DNA of 64,000 bases, taken from assembly GCA_954871525.1 (NCBI GenBank), contig OX940871.1, positions 25,456,586 through 25,520,585 on the forward strand, given 5' to 3'. Shown piece by piece: positions 50,240 to 61,835 of this stretch. Under the pieces are notes generated by a model. It was not told where the DNA came from, did not search any database, and was given only the letters and a program-made list of their open reading frames with translations. Positions within the stretch are counted from its first letter, which is position 1. Each line of letters starts with the position of its first letter. The translations under genes and the position numbers were made by a program. Origin of the DNA: Parietaria judaica. Taxonomy: Eukaryota > Streptophyta > Magnoliopsida > Rosales > Urticaceae.

Positions 50240-53200
50240 ATGGCGGCGTCCAAGTCGGAGCGGTGGCAGTGGGAGAACGCCGTCGCCGGCGCCGTCGCCG
50301 GCTTCGTCACAGTCGCCGCCATGCACCCCCTCGACGTCGTCCGTACACGCTTCCAAGGTACACTCTCAAATCCGATCACAATTCTCATCGATCGAACTCC
50401 CAATCTCGAATACTCTTTGAAAATCTTGTCTAAGATTGCATTTCGAAGCCTCAATCTCTATGTGATGTTGCAGTTAATGATGGTAGAGTTTCGAATCTTC
50501 CAACGTACAACAACACTGGTCACGCCATTTTCACAATTGCTCGCTCTGAGGCAAGTCATTGATACTAATGAGAATTTTGAATTTTGAATCTTGATTTTGT
50601 TTTCAGTCACCTTGATGATTTGTGTCTTCGTTTGCAGGGACTGAGAGGGCTCTACGCCGGTTTCGCTCCGGCTGTTCTCGGGTCCACCGTTTCGTGGGGT
50701 TTATACTTCTTCTTGTGAGTATTATTAACTCATGTTGGTTTGCTTTTTCGGTTCCGCGTCGACATGTTTTACATGTTTGTAAATCGAAACTCGAAAGCAT
50801 AACAACACTGCAAGGAGAAATCTACAAAAGAAATTACGTGGAAACGGATTCCTCCGCTTCCACTAGATATCCCCTAATTGTTGATTAATTATAAAAAAAA
50901 AAAAAGTCAATTACAAAAAGCCCTAATTAACCCCCATCGGCCCAATTCCTCCGCTTCCACTAGAGATCCCCTGAATTGTCCGATAAATTGATGTCGCACC
51001 ACGAAGTTACTAAACGGACCAGGCTAAGAAAACGGATTCGGGTCACAAAGTTTGTCTGTATATTTGAGTGTTATTTTTGTTGGGAGAAAGATGGTGACTT
51101 ATTAGTGAACTGAAAGTCTGTATGTTTTGTATGTAGTTACGATAAAGCAAAACAAAGGTATTCGAAAAATAGGGAAGAGAAACTGAGCCCCGGGTATCAT
51201 CTGATTTCCGCGGCAGAAGCTGGAGCTTTGGTGAGTATTTCTGGTGAATATAATTGAGTAAATTTCTTCATTGCCTCGGTTTTATTTCCTTTTTCAATAG
51301 TTTTTAATTGTGTATTGAGGTGTGTTAGGTTTCTTTATGCACGAATCCTATAAGGCTGGTAAAAACTCGGTTGCAACTTCAGAATCCTCTTCATCACACT
51401 CGACCATATTCGGGGTTTTATGGTCTGCTTCGAATCTTAGATTATTTTGCTAGTTGTTTGTGGATAATCCCCCCAAATATTTAAAAAATAAGTCATAATA
51501 AACTATTAAACTATATGTGGACCCTTCTTCAGATGAAATCGGTGTGTATTTATTCATGTAATAAATGATAATCCGGCTTTATTCCAATTTTTCAGTTTTT
51601 GCGAGTTAACTAACACGAACCGCATATGAAAAGTACTAAGAACTTTCATTTGCTAACTGAGTAATTTACATTTTTCTAACGGCCTTTCTCTTCGCCAATA
51701 CCAATTTACCATAAATGCCTATAGTTGTTATCCGATTTATTTGCTCGTTTTTTAATAGCTTTTGAAAGATTCTCGTTGTTTTATGGTATACCAGATGCTT
51801 TAAGAACCATAATGAAAGAGGAAGGGTGGCTTGCACTCTATAAAGGATTCGTTCCCGGACTTTTTCTGGTATGTTGATGTACATGTATGTATCATGTGTA
51901 TCTTTCCTGTATAATTCAGTGTGTTTTCTGTTTTTATAGATGCATAAAATGTTTGCCTATTCAAGACTTTTTATATATCAAGACAATAATGGGCATTTCT
52001 GTAATTTCATCAGCAGGTTTCTCATGGTGCTATACAATTCACAGCATATGAAGAATTCCGAAGAGTCATCGTCGACTTTAAGTCTAAAAAAATAGCAGTC
52101 AAATCTGGAAGTCCAGACACAGTTTTGGTACGTTGAGTTAGGTTAATACACGCATAATTCTTTTGTTAAACATCGGAGAATACTTTTCTGATATTTTCAT
52201 ACATCACTTATAATGCTTATATAAACTTAATATTATGGGCCTAATATTAGTCGAAATAAGCGTACATTACGCGACTCTAATTGAGCATAACTTAATGAAT
52301 ATAATGAAATTAGCAATAAATAAAAACATCAGGAAATTAAAGTCTTATCTTAATCTCCTATAATCGTATGATTTGCGTATAACATGAGATGACTGTTGAT
52401 ATGTTTCACAGAGGCGTTACTCATGTTGAGCGTATTTACGGTGTATTTAAATTTGTCGTCACCTTTTTCATTCTCCAAGTAACGTAAGGGCTCATAAAGT
52501 TTAATACTAGATCAATTGAAGGACAAATTATTAAACAAAAGAATTTTATTTCTGGTTTCTTCTTAATTCTATACAAATTCTCACTGCATCTAGTTCTTTA
52601 CAGAATTCGCTTGACTACGCTGTTTTGGGAGCGTCCTCAAAGATAACCGCCATTCTCTTTTCATATCCATTTCAGGTAGACATTTCCTTTGATCTTCTTT
52701 TAACGGTTTTTCTCTCAAGTCTTTTCATACTAATTTATAAATCTTTTTGTTTGCCTTTTCAGGTCATTCGAGCTCGACTGCAGGTACCGAGTAAAACCCG
52801 TCAAATTACTACACACTCATCTGATTATATCCGTATTTTTTATTAAAAAAAGAAGAAGAAGAAGAAGAAGAAGAAGAAGAAGAAGAAGAAGAAGAAGAAG
52901 AAGAAGAAGAAGAAGAAGAGACAATTGAGTAACTCTAGTTTTCAATGAGAAGTCTCTATATATGAAATATGTAATCAAATCATATTAAATTATAATGGAA
53001 TAAAATATTTACAATTATTCCTAGGATATTCAAATATGGCTTTTCATTCTTATCGGCAGCAACGACCGAGTAATGAGGGTACTCCAAGATATATGGATAG
53101 CTTGCATGTCGTGAGGGAAACGGCCCGGTAAAGATGCATCCGAACCTCCGCTATTCGTATTTATTAACCTAATTAAAGTTATCTCAAGTTTACTAGGTTA

Positions 53201-53384
53201 ATCTACTTGATCTCACAATTTTATTTTCTCTTTCATTGGTGCTTGTAGATTCGAAGGTATCCGAGGATTCTACAAGGGCATTACGCCAAATATTCTGAAG
53301 AATGTTCCCGCTGCTTCGATAACGTTTATTGTGTATGAAAACGTCCTAAATCTGTTAAAGTCGACGAGAAGGAAAGATCGATAA
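50240..53384 (+). CDS. FOLT1: Folate transporter 1 (mitochondrial carrier family), 313 aa
   Basis: Exons: 50240-50357, 50474-50550, 50638-50714, 51137-51230, 51329-51422, 51795-51868, 52017-52127, 52604-52675, 52763-52783, 53060-53127, 53249-53384; sum 942 nt. Three mitochondrial-carrier repeats are visible, with signature starts HPLDVVRTRF (about residue 30), NPIRLVKTRLQ (128-138) and YPFQVIRARLQ. The sequence follows Arabidopsis FOLT1 (At5g66380) closely (GLRGLYAGFAPAVLGSTVSWGLYFFF, KNVPAASITFIVYENVL). That protein moves folates across the chloroplast envelope. Oddities: intron 2 has a GC donor, exon 9 is only 21 nt, and the second signature has Arg131 where related folate carriers carry Trp. 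A (GAA)n array lies in intron 9. Confidence 0.93.
52848..52919. repeat. (GAA)n microsatellite
   Basis: About 70 bp of AAG/GAA triplets, in the intron just after the 21-nt microexon of FOLT1. Confidence 0.95.
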
Positions 53385-53529
53385 CATTTTTTTCTGATTA
53401 TTGTTTCCCGCAAAGTCACCACTTTGATAATAAGTAATGAATTTTGGGCTTCAAATGCGGTTAATTGACTGATTTTACTGTTACCGAAAAATCGAATACC
53501 AGTAAATGTGAATTTTGCACTTTAATATA

Positions 53530-53566
<37 letters not shown>

Positions 53567-54538
53567 CAAACTGAAATTCAGTGATTAGCCTTGTAATCCG
53601 TGATTAAAATCTTAGTACAATTCAAGAAAGAGAGTTCACACACGTACTCTAGGGTTGACTATCTTAGAACAATATGATCGTTTAACTGGTTGTAGTACTT
53701 TTTTACGATAAATTAATTATATTCATTTAGCCTAATTAAGTTATATTTTTGTCAATTAGGCATCGTAATTTGTAAAAGATGAATTGATGGCTAAGTAATT
53801 AATACTATTAAGTGGTAAGATTTGGTACATATATATTTTTGTAGGAGGAAGGTACTTGGTTCCATTCGTGTCTATTTATATATATAGCTTCTATTTCGAT
53901 TTTTTTTTTCATAAATGTACCTTCTAGTTTACAAAACAACTGAAAAATTACCGTCAAAGTGTATTTTAGTTTTCATTTTATACAGTCGCACCATATTAAT
54001 TTTAGAAAACCCCAAAATCGCTTATTACTCATAATTTTATACTTTTTTATGTACCCTTTTAGTTTTATTTTGACAAAAAATACACCATATATTGTTAATC
54101 GCGGAAATGGATTAGAAATAAAACCGATCCATGGTTCGAGCCTGGGCAAAACCAAGTGATTGCATGGGGGCTTTTTAAAAGCGGGAAGTGGGCGCTGTTC
54201 CTGAGCAAGGCTCAAAGAAGTGTTGCGTTCCTGGACTTCTATCCGATGTTCCAGTCGAGGTGAGAGGTGTGCACGTCTATAGTTCATCATCTAGTAAGTC
54301 TCTAATAAAAAGCGTTTGAGATCAAAGAACCGATTGTACTAAACGTACGGAAAAACCTTATCTAGCACCCGATTTTCGGTTTTAATTTCATTTTTGAAGT
54401 AACCGAAAAATACCAGTTCCTAGTGCTCGTACAAGTACACATTCAGCTCCGATGAAATCCTTATGAAAGGAGTCAACGCAGTAAAGCAGAATTATATATC
54501 TAGAAGTCAACCCCGAAAAAGATTCTTTTAATTAAGCG
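53385..54538. other. Downstream flank of FOLT1, no gene
   Basis: 3' end of the FOLT1 transcript, then AT-rich spacer with a TA run at about 53527-53562. No coding or RNA gene was supported. Confidence 0.5.
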
Positions 54539-54547
54539 TTTAATTTA

Positions 54548-55623
54548 GGGTTAATTGCGGCAAAAATACCCAACCTTTGTCAATATTCTCCGATAGGTAC
54601 CCAACCTCAATAAACGTAGGCAAAAATACATAACGTCACACTTTTGTCGCCGACCAATTAACGCCGTTAGACACTGTCTACGTGGATGTTAGGCGGTCTC
54701 ATGTGGAATGCCACGTGGCCAAAGGTTGGGTACTTTTGCCGCCACGTAGCATTTAAAAAATAGCAATTTTTTAAGTTTTCTTTCCCGTTAGCCAATATGT
54801 TTTTATTTTTTTACGCATATCAAACATGATCAAATAATTTTATAAAATATGTACTTATAAAAAAATATGTTTTTTTAATAACCAAATAATTACTTAAAAT
54901 TATTAGTTTTAATTTATTTAAAAAGAAAATCTTTCCCGTGACACATATTTTTAGCGCGCTTTGGAGCAATAGCCAAATTTGAAAGTGTGTTTAGCAAAAT
55001 AGCCAAACTTTGGTTAATTTTGTAAACTAGCCAATTAACCATTTAAATGAAATTCTAATTACATTATTGCCCTCATGTTTTAATAAAATTAAATAATTCA
55101 TTTATTTTCATTAATTGAAAATATTGCTATTAATTGAAATAGCTATTAATATGATAACAACCAAAATCAAACCCCCTTTTTTGTATAATTCAAATTTTAA
55201 ATTCAAAACATTCATATAATTTTCGGCGACAAAACTAATAATTTTAAGTAATTATTTGATTATTTAAAAAAAAACATATTTTTTTTATAAGTACATATTT
55301 TATAAAATTATTTGATCATGTTTGATATACGTAAAAAAAATAAAACACATATTGGCTAACGGGAAAGTTAAATTAATTTTTTTTTAAATGCTACGTGGCG
55401 GAAAAAGTACTCAACCTTTGGCCACATGATGGCAAAAGTACCCAACCTTTGGCCACGTGGCATTCCACATGAGACAGCCTAACGGCCACGTAGGCAGTGT
55501 CTAACGGCGTTAGTTGGTCGGCGACAAAAGTGTGACGTTGGGTACTTTTGCCTACGTTTATTAAGGTTAGGTACCTATCGGAGAATATTGACAAAGGTTG
55601 GGTATTTTTACCGCAATTAACCC
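54548..55623. mobile_element. Foldback MULE-like element, 1076 bp, 9-bp target duplication
   Basis: Terminal inverted repeats start GGGTTAATTGCGGCAAAAAT and pair along almost the whole length, with arms near 450-500 bp. Paired blocks include GTCTAACGGCGTTA, CCACGTGGCATTCCACATGAG and the inner CAAATAATTTTATAAAATAT stretch. Perfect 9-bp direct repeats TTTAATTTA flank it at 54539-54547 and 55624-55632, which points to Mutator-type transposition. No transposase is encoded. It lies between the 3' ends of FOLT1 and the UBC gene. Confidence 0.9.
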
Positions 55624-55871
55624 TTTAATTTATGAGAATTATATTTCAAGTACATCTCCTTTAAATAAAAGTGCTTACACAAGTTGTTCTTCCTCCTTTA
55701 CAAGTACCAGGCATTGCCAATTTACAAGAGTTATTCATAACTGGGACTAATAAATACCCGCAATTTCCGATAAAATGATATTCTTTTTTTCTTTCTTTCT
55801 TTGGGTGTGCTCACATTCCTTCGGAGCAGGAAAGTTGACTACCCTAACTTGTTGACCAAATTACCGTTTCG

Positions 55872-56968
55872 TCACACCTTGTCGTCGTGGAACCACCACC
55901 TCGTCTCCTTTGGGGATCGCCCGTTTCTGCAGTTCTTTACATATCGGTCGTTGTCCTCAGGGCGTTGCTGCAAAAATATTATCAATCATGACAAGAATTA
56001 CTACGATCATAACAATTTGTGGAATATTTTTTTTTTCATTTCCTGTAATAGGCTCTATTTATAGCCTATTATACCACCAATCAATATATAAGAATAAATT
56101 TTATTCTTTCACTAACATTCGCAAAATTTCCCGATCCAGACCCCCGATCATAAAGCAATCTTGAGAAATGTAAATATAATTAGCAGGATTAGATTCTTAG
56201 ACAATGTAGTTATTATAATTCACCTATTATTGTATTAGTTATTCGACAATATTTTATAGAAATGAGAAATTTTTAGCATAAAGTTGTATTTATCGGAAGA
56301 CAATGGCCTCGTTATTCAGAGATTCCCACAGAATACCCTCAATCCAACAATCTAACACGCCAGCGACGTGATAATGCAACTGGATGAATATATAAATACA
56401 TGAATTTACGTGTAAATTAACTAGAAATAAAGGATTAAAGAGCCAATATTAATTAGTACTATAATTAATTACCTTTGCAGGCGAGCTTGAGAGCATGGAG
56501 AGGATGCTAATACAGATTGAACTAACAGTCATGGCTGGTGACCAAGAATCATACAGAATATCTACACAGAATCACAAAGAAGTTCATTTAAGAAACTGAT
56601 ATTTGGAACATCATAGAGTAAAGAAACATGTAGAAGTATAGAAAGTTAGGGAGTACTTGTATATAATAATTAGGTGATAGGTAGTAATGGTAATCAATGC
56701 TAATTAAATTGGATTAGAGTTAATTACTATTTTTTATCAGCTGCTGATTAGTTACGATGTAGTACTGACATCATAAATTATAATTCCAAAAACTATAACT
56801 TGCTTTCATGTATTTTATCAGTTGAAATGAGATTTTTCATCTACAAATAGTTTATAATACTTATTATCCACGACCGTGAAACTATTGCATCGTAAAAGAA
56901 TATAGCATTACTTATTGTGGGCAGAAATAAAAGAATTGCTTAACTTTGGTATAACATAGTACACAAAT

Positions 56969-56999
<31 letters not shown>

Positions 57000-58253
57000 G
57001 CTAAGTCAGAAGAAAATGACAAGGAGAATGCTGAAATTACAACAATTTCGAGTTAATTGGACATTAATTTTAGTGAAATTGAAACAAGTGAAAGACTAAA
57101 GAACTTAATATTAATTAGTGTACCTTGTGAGTTAGTTATAGAGCACTTAAATTCACAACCTAGGATTGCATAAAACTCGAGCATAATTCATCTTGATTTG
57201 GTTCTTGGACGATAAAAAATCTTATAGCAACTTAGACAAGATACTTATGAAATAAGTAGTACTATAATACGCGCTCTCGCCCGAGCGCACACACATATGA
57301 GATGAAAGTTGAAATCATCTGTTAGAAGAAAAAGAGACGGCGTTGGCTCACCAATCACAAACTATTTACTTTCAACAATGTAACAAGTCCAAAATAAAAG
57401 AACATTGGCAAAAACATATCGAAACCGCAAGCTTCACTAAAATTCAGCAATTCCAGAAAAAATAATCAACAGGTAAGGAAGTCGATAAACGTACGTACCT
57501 AAACAAATGTGGCCATTGCTGTAAATATGGGAATGCAACGGTGCTGGATGCAGAAATATAACCTGATCAAATCAAAACAAAACACAATAAGAAACTGAAG
57601 AAACCGTAAAACAATCTCGTCTATATATACATAAACATAAACCCAGTAAGAGAATATATAATTAAAAAAAAAAAAAAGGCGAAACAAACCTGTGGAGCTT
57701 CCATGGGGTAATGCTCAGGAAAATCCACTTGAAGCTGGTAAGTCTCATTACTATACAGAGTCCCTGAAGCTCCATTGACTTCAATCACCCACCTATCAAG
57801 AACAAAAACCCATCTCTATTCAACTGAAATCACAAAATCAAAACCTAGAAAGCACCAAATCAACTGATCATGCCGATTCATGAGTCAGTCAACAGAGTAA
57901 ACCACAACAAACGGTGTGAGATTTGTGAATTTCCTAAAGAGAACCTGGAAGAAGAAGAAGAAGAAGAAGAAGAAGAATTCAAGAGAATAAGCGAAGATCG
58001 GTGGTACCTTTGAAGATTATCGGTGACTTTGTGCTTGAAACCAGAGGGGGGATTGAGCTGCCATTCGAGCAGCTCCTTCTGAAGGCGATTGCATGCAATC
58101 TTACTCAGAGTCTGGCGATTTCACCAGAATCAGAAACACACAAACCGAGGAATCATCACTACAATATCAATTGATTAGATGTGCGGGCGTGAGTGAATGA
58201 GTGAAGAAAAGCCATGGGCGTACCTTCCTTGCGTTGGCGGATGAGCTCGTCAT
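55872..58253 (-). CDS. UBC16: Ubiquitin-conjugating enzyme E2, UBC15-18 type, 161 aa
   Basis: Exons on the minus strand: 58253-58224, 58111-58008, 57792-57690, 57562-57499, 56561-56473, 55967-55872; sum 486 nt. This gives 161 residues, the length I recall for Arabidopsis UBC15-18. MTSSSANARKTLSKIACNRL is followed by the UBC fold (ETYQLQVDFPEHYPMEAPQ) and the active-site Cys99 in SNGHICLDILYDSWSP. The C-terminus is RWWFHDDKV. E2 enzymes carry ubiquitin from E1 to E3 partners; this small plant group is poorly studied. The tripeptide in the HPN position reads HSH (residues 89-91), whereas the Arabidopsis members have HPH. The symbol is by family only; UBC15, 17 and 18 are equally possible. Confidence 0.92.
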
Positions 58254-58354
58254 CTTCTTCCCCTTTCTCTGTACGAAAATGGTGGAGAGAGAGAGAGAGG
58301 CTCTGAGGAAAGTGACAGACAGACGAAGAGAGGAACAAGAAAATAAGTTAAATG

Positions 58355-58386
<32 letters not shown>

Positions 58387-59246
58387 AAGATATTGCGGTA
58401 TATATCACAAAACATCACTACTGAATCCTTAATAGTTAATACACCCAAAAGAAAATCGGAAACACGTATCGCTACTGAATCTATATATATAAGTAAAATA
58501 ATATCAGGCCTAAAAATCAACACTTTTAACTCTATTCTTTTTTCGGAGAATACATCGGAAGAGTTTTGGGAACTATCTTCTTCACAGAAATCGCAAAGAG
58601 CAATGATGCAAGGAGTTCTTGAAGATCAGAGAACGCAGACAAAAACATGAAAATTGTCAAGTACGTAGGTATATGTTTATCGATTTTAATGATATTTACT
58701 TTTACTCATGGCTCATTAAAATCAAGATATAATGTGTCTAAAATTAAAAAAAAAAAAATTATCACGAATAGGGAATTTTTTTTTATATACACTGGATGTG
58801 GTAGCAGAGATTATTAGTATGGGACTCTAATCCTTGTTAAAAATATTTTTAAAGGGTTACCCCACGTGTGTCGCATAACAGATATAAGATAATTTTGTGA
58901 GATTTTTTTTAAAAACTAATCCTCATAGGGGAGTACTTAATTTTTCCGCATAGCCCCAAACCGATTCCCCAAAATCTAAGCCATGTAAAGGTGGATCGAT
59001 CACAAAATCCTACACAAGAATATACGGTCATTTTATCATGGCCGTTGGATTCGATGATTCAACGACCCAATTTTTATATTTATAAATAATATAAAATAAT
59101 AGGTTAAAATTTGAACATTAGAATATGACTGTTATTTTTTAAAAATTAACACTTTACCTACGTCAACATTAAACCAGAACCATAAATTTTTAGTTCCGCA
59201 TTTAAGAAATAGAGTACCGGATCCGGACTTCCTACTCTACTAACAT
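58254..59246. other. Upstream flank of the UBC gene
   Basis: Holds the UBC 5' leader (a purine-rich GAGAGAGAGAG run near 58281) and an (AT)n run at about 58357-58379. The rest is AT-rich without genes. Confidence 0.5.
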
Positions 59247-59440
59247 GATTACATATAATGAATCCTTTCCTTAATTCAAGAAATTTTATGTGCATGACTT
59301 TCCAAAGTAAAAGACACAGAAATGGTCTAAGGTGTTAGTAACAGGATTACATATAATGAATCCTTTGCTTAATTCAAGAAATTTTATGTGCATGACTTTC
59401 CAAAATAAAAGACACAGAAATGGTCTAAGGTGTTGGAACT
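59247..59440. repeat. 98-bp tandem duplication
   Basis: GATTACATATAATGAATCCT...GAAATGGTCTAAGGTGTT occurs at 59247 and again at 59345 with only a few differences. It is non-coding. Confidence 0.9.
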
Positions 59441-59469
59441 TAAAAGGCAATATTGTGGTGGAGTATGTT

Positions 59470-60540
59470 TTTTTTTTTAAAGCAATTTGATTTCATTCAA
59501 TCAAAAAAGTTGGGGAAAAAAATCCCTCAATACCGTTGCTACAAGCCACTCCGGGCAATTAGGGCACATAAGGTCCGAAACAAGAGAAGATAGACGTCCC
59601 TTAGCCAAAGCATTGGCCACCTCGTTACATTCGCGTGGAACCCATGTCCACTCTCCGCTCCCGCCTAGCTCTCGGCCGAGCTCCCGCACCTCTGCAATAA
59701 TCGAGCCTTGCAAGCCTAACGTGTTTCGTGCCTTGATGAGGTGGGAGGCCCGCAAGCAATCCGTCTCGACATGCTCGATATTCCACCCCTATTCGCGAGC
59801 AAAGAGAAGCCCCCGTCGCATCGCAATGCATTCTTCGGTGAGTGCCGAGTTGACATGGTCGACCAAGGAAGTCATGAATCCCATGACGCGACCGAGGTGA
59901 TCTCGGACAACCGCTCCAACCGTTGCCCGTCCCGTCTCCCCGTCCTATGCCGCATCTACGTTGAGCTTGAGGCTCCCCGCAGCCGGCCTGGACCAAGCCC
60001 TCGGAACCTCCTCCCTCGGCGAGCAGTAGTTCTCCGTCGTCTGCGCACACCGCTTGAAACTTGTGAACCATCCGTCGACTTCTTCTACCCAAGCCTCAGA
60101 GGCCCGTACGGTGCTCGAATAGTCGAAGGTTGCGGTCAGACCACGCCGCCCAAATTAACCCGCAAAAGAGCTCGAAATGCGGTTTAGAAAGACTCTCGAG
60201 CGCCCGGTAGCACAACTCCCGAAACGGGATCTCCCCTGTCTTTTCCACTCGCCACCGGTGGATCGTCGATGATGCCCAAATGGCCTTTGCCCTTTCACAC
60301 CCCCAAACGGCATGTAAGGCGTCCTCCGAGAGCGCCCCGCAGAAGTTGCAAAAGGGTAGAACGTCTACCCCTCGGATCCGAAGTGCCCCGTTGGTCGGAA
60401 GAGCTTCCGACCATGCGCGCCACACCATATGCTTCACTTTCGCGGGGATCGCCGTGCCCCACAAAGCTTTCCACCAATTTAGCTCCCAAGTCCTTATCCA
60501 ATACATCAAAGCATAGCAAATCAAACAATATCTGATATCA
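59470..60540 (-). mobile_element. 5'-truncated LINE fragment (zf-RVT and RNase H)
   Basis: The minus strand from about 60540 encodes a zf-RVT domain (LWGTAIPAKVKHMVWRAW, FCNFCGALSEDALHAVWGCERAK). A decayed RNase H domain follows in changing frames (LKLNVDAA then a stop; VGAVVRDHLGRVMGF, NSALTEECIAMRRGL, ECNEVANALAKGRLSS). A poly-A tail (plus-strand T run at 59468-59479) ends it. The RT and endonuclease are missing, as is usual for 5'-truncated LINE insertions. It belongs to a different lineage from the LINE at 20.8-27.4 kb because it carries RNase H. Confidence 0.75.
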
Positions 60541-61835
60541 CTTCCCAAGTTTTATGCCCTAACTTTGTAACTTTTTTATCTTTTTGAGTTAGGTATTATA
60601 TGCCTTCTTTTCTAAGCTCACAAATATTATATACTCTTCCATTGGCATAATTCTATGCTTGATAGTGGAAATGATTCCCAAGCAATATGGCTAAAGCTCT
60701 TCTTTAAATATTGATTTTCACACCTTCAACTTGACTTTATGCATTCAATTTGTATTTTATTTTAGAGCTTTTGGCACTATTCACTCGTCCTTTACCTTTG
60801 CCATAGATGTGCGGATTGATTTGTCCATATAAAAAAGAATTGCTACTTAATGATTTGGCATAAAGTAATCTATCCTTTATGATTTTGGATCACCTTGTGC
60901 ATAAAATTGAATAATTCTTTTTATTTAAAATAATTTGGTTAAATAAAAAAGCACATTGACTTTTTTTACAGTTGAAAAAGAATATTGACTTAAAACACTA
61001 GATGTGTTTACAAATTATTTATCTTTAAATTACGAAAAATCGTTAATTATTTTTTTATTAATTAACGTCATAAGTCTATATCCACACCAAAATAAAATAA
61101 AAAATAAAAGATATTACTTTTGTTATTCCGGTTACGAAGTGGCCAAATCCGTACATCATTAGCATAGAAAGACTTTTTTTGCTTTAAAAAAGAAGGGTCA
61201 TTTCCGTTATTTCTAACGCGGGAGAACCAAATCCTCGCATTCATTATAATAAAGCTACGATGCCTTAAAAGGAAGTGCCAAATTGTGGTTGCTAGGATAA
61301 GTGGTAATTCCACACACCTCCGAAATGGAGATCGTGGATTCGATTCCAACGGCAGCAAAATTGCCTTTTTTAAGGAACAATTGTCATATCTCTCACAAAG
61401 AAGAAGGAACTGCAGTGTAAGTTAAGACCCTCTTAAAAATATAAATTGATAACAAAAAAACGTATTTAACAAATATTCAAAACTATAAAAAAAAAATATA
61501 TATCTTTTGGAGTGACACATGGCGACATAACAAGTTGCCACGTGTTCCTCCATCAACCCTTTAGAAGTGAAAAGATATAATCTTTGGTTAACTCTTACCT
61601 ATTTTTACCCAACTATGAAGATTTTAGCCGCGAATTTCTCTTTTTAACGGTTACACAAAACACCAGAATAATGAAACTTGTAAAAATGGTGTGACACAAT
61701 AACATGATGACAGTAATTCTTTATTTATTTTTCTTTATTGAGCCACGAGTCTCATTATATTCCCAATAAGAATGTCGTTTAATTCATTGTCGTTTAAATT
61801 CTCGATCGATAAGAATGTGTCGTTTCTATTAACTG
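60541..61835. other. Intergenic, with a possible SINE head
   Basis: AT-rich spacer. At about 61283-61365 the plus strand reads GGATAAGTGGTAATTCC and, about 40 bp on, GTGGATTCGATTCCAACG. This resembles A and B boxes of a tRNA-derived SINE. No gene was seen. Confidence 0.35.

Noticed and set aside
54107..54150. tRNA-like GGTTCGAGCC stretch
   Set aside because: No acceptor stem or full cloverleaf could be drawn around it; likewise GGTTCGAACC near 34600.
59741..60187. Plus-strand 148-codon frame
   Set aside because: Antisense to the RNase H and zf-RVT parts of the LINE fragment.
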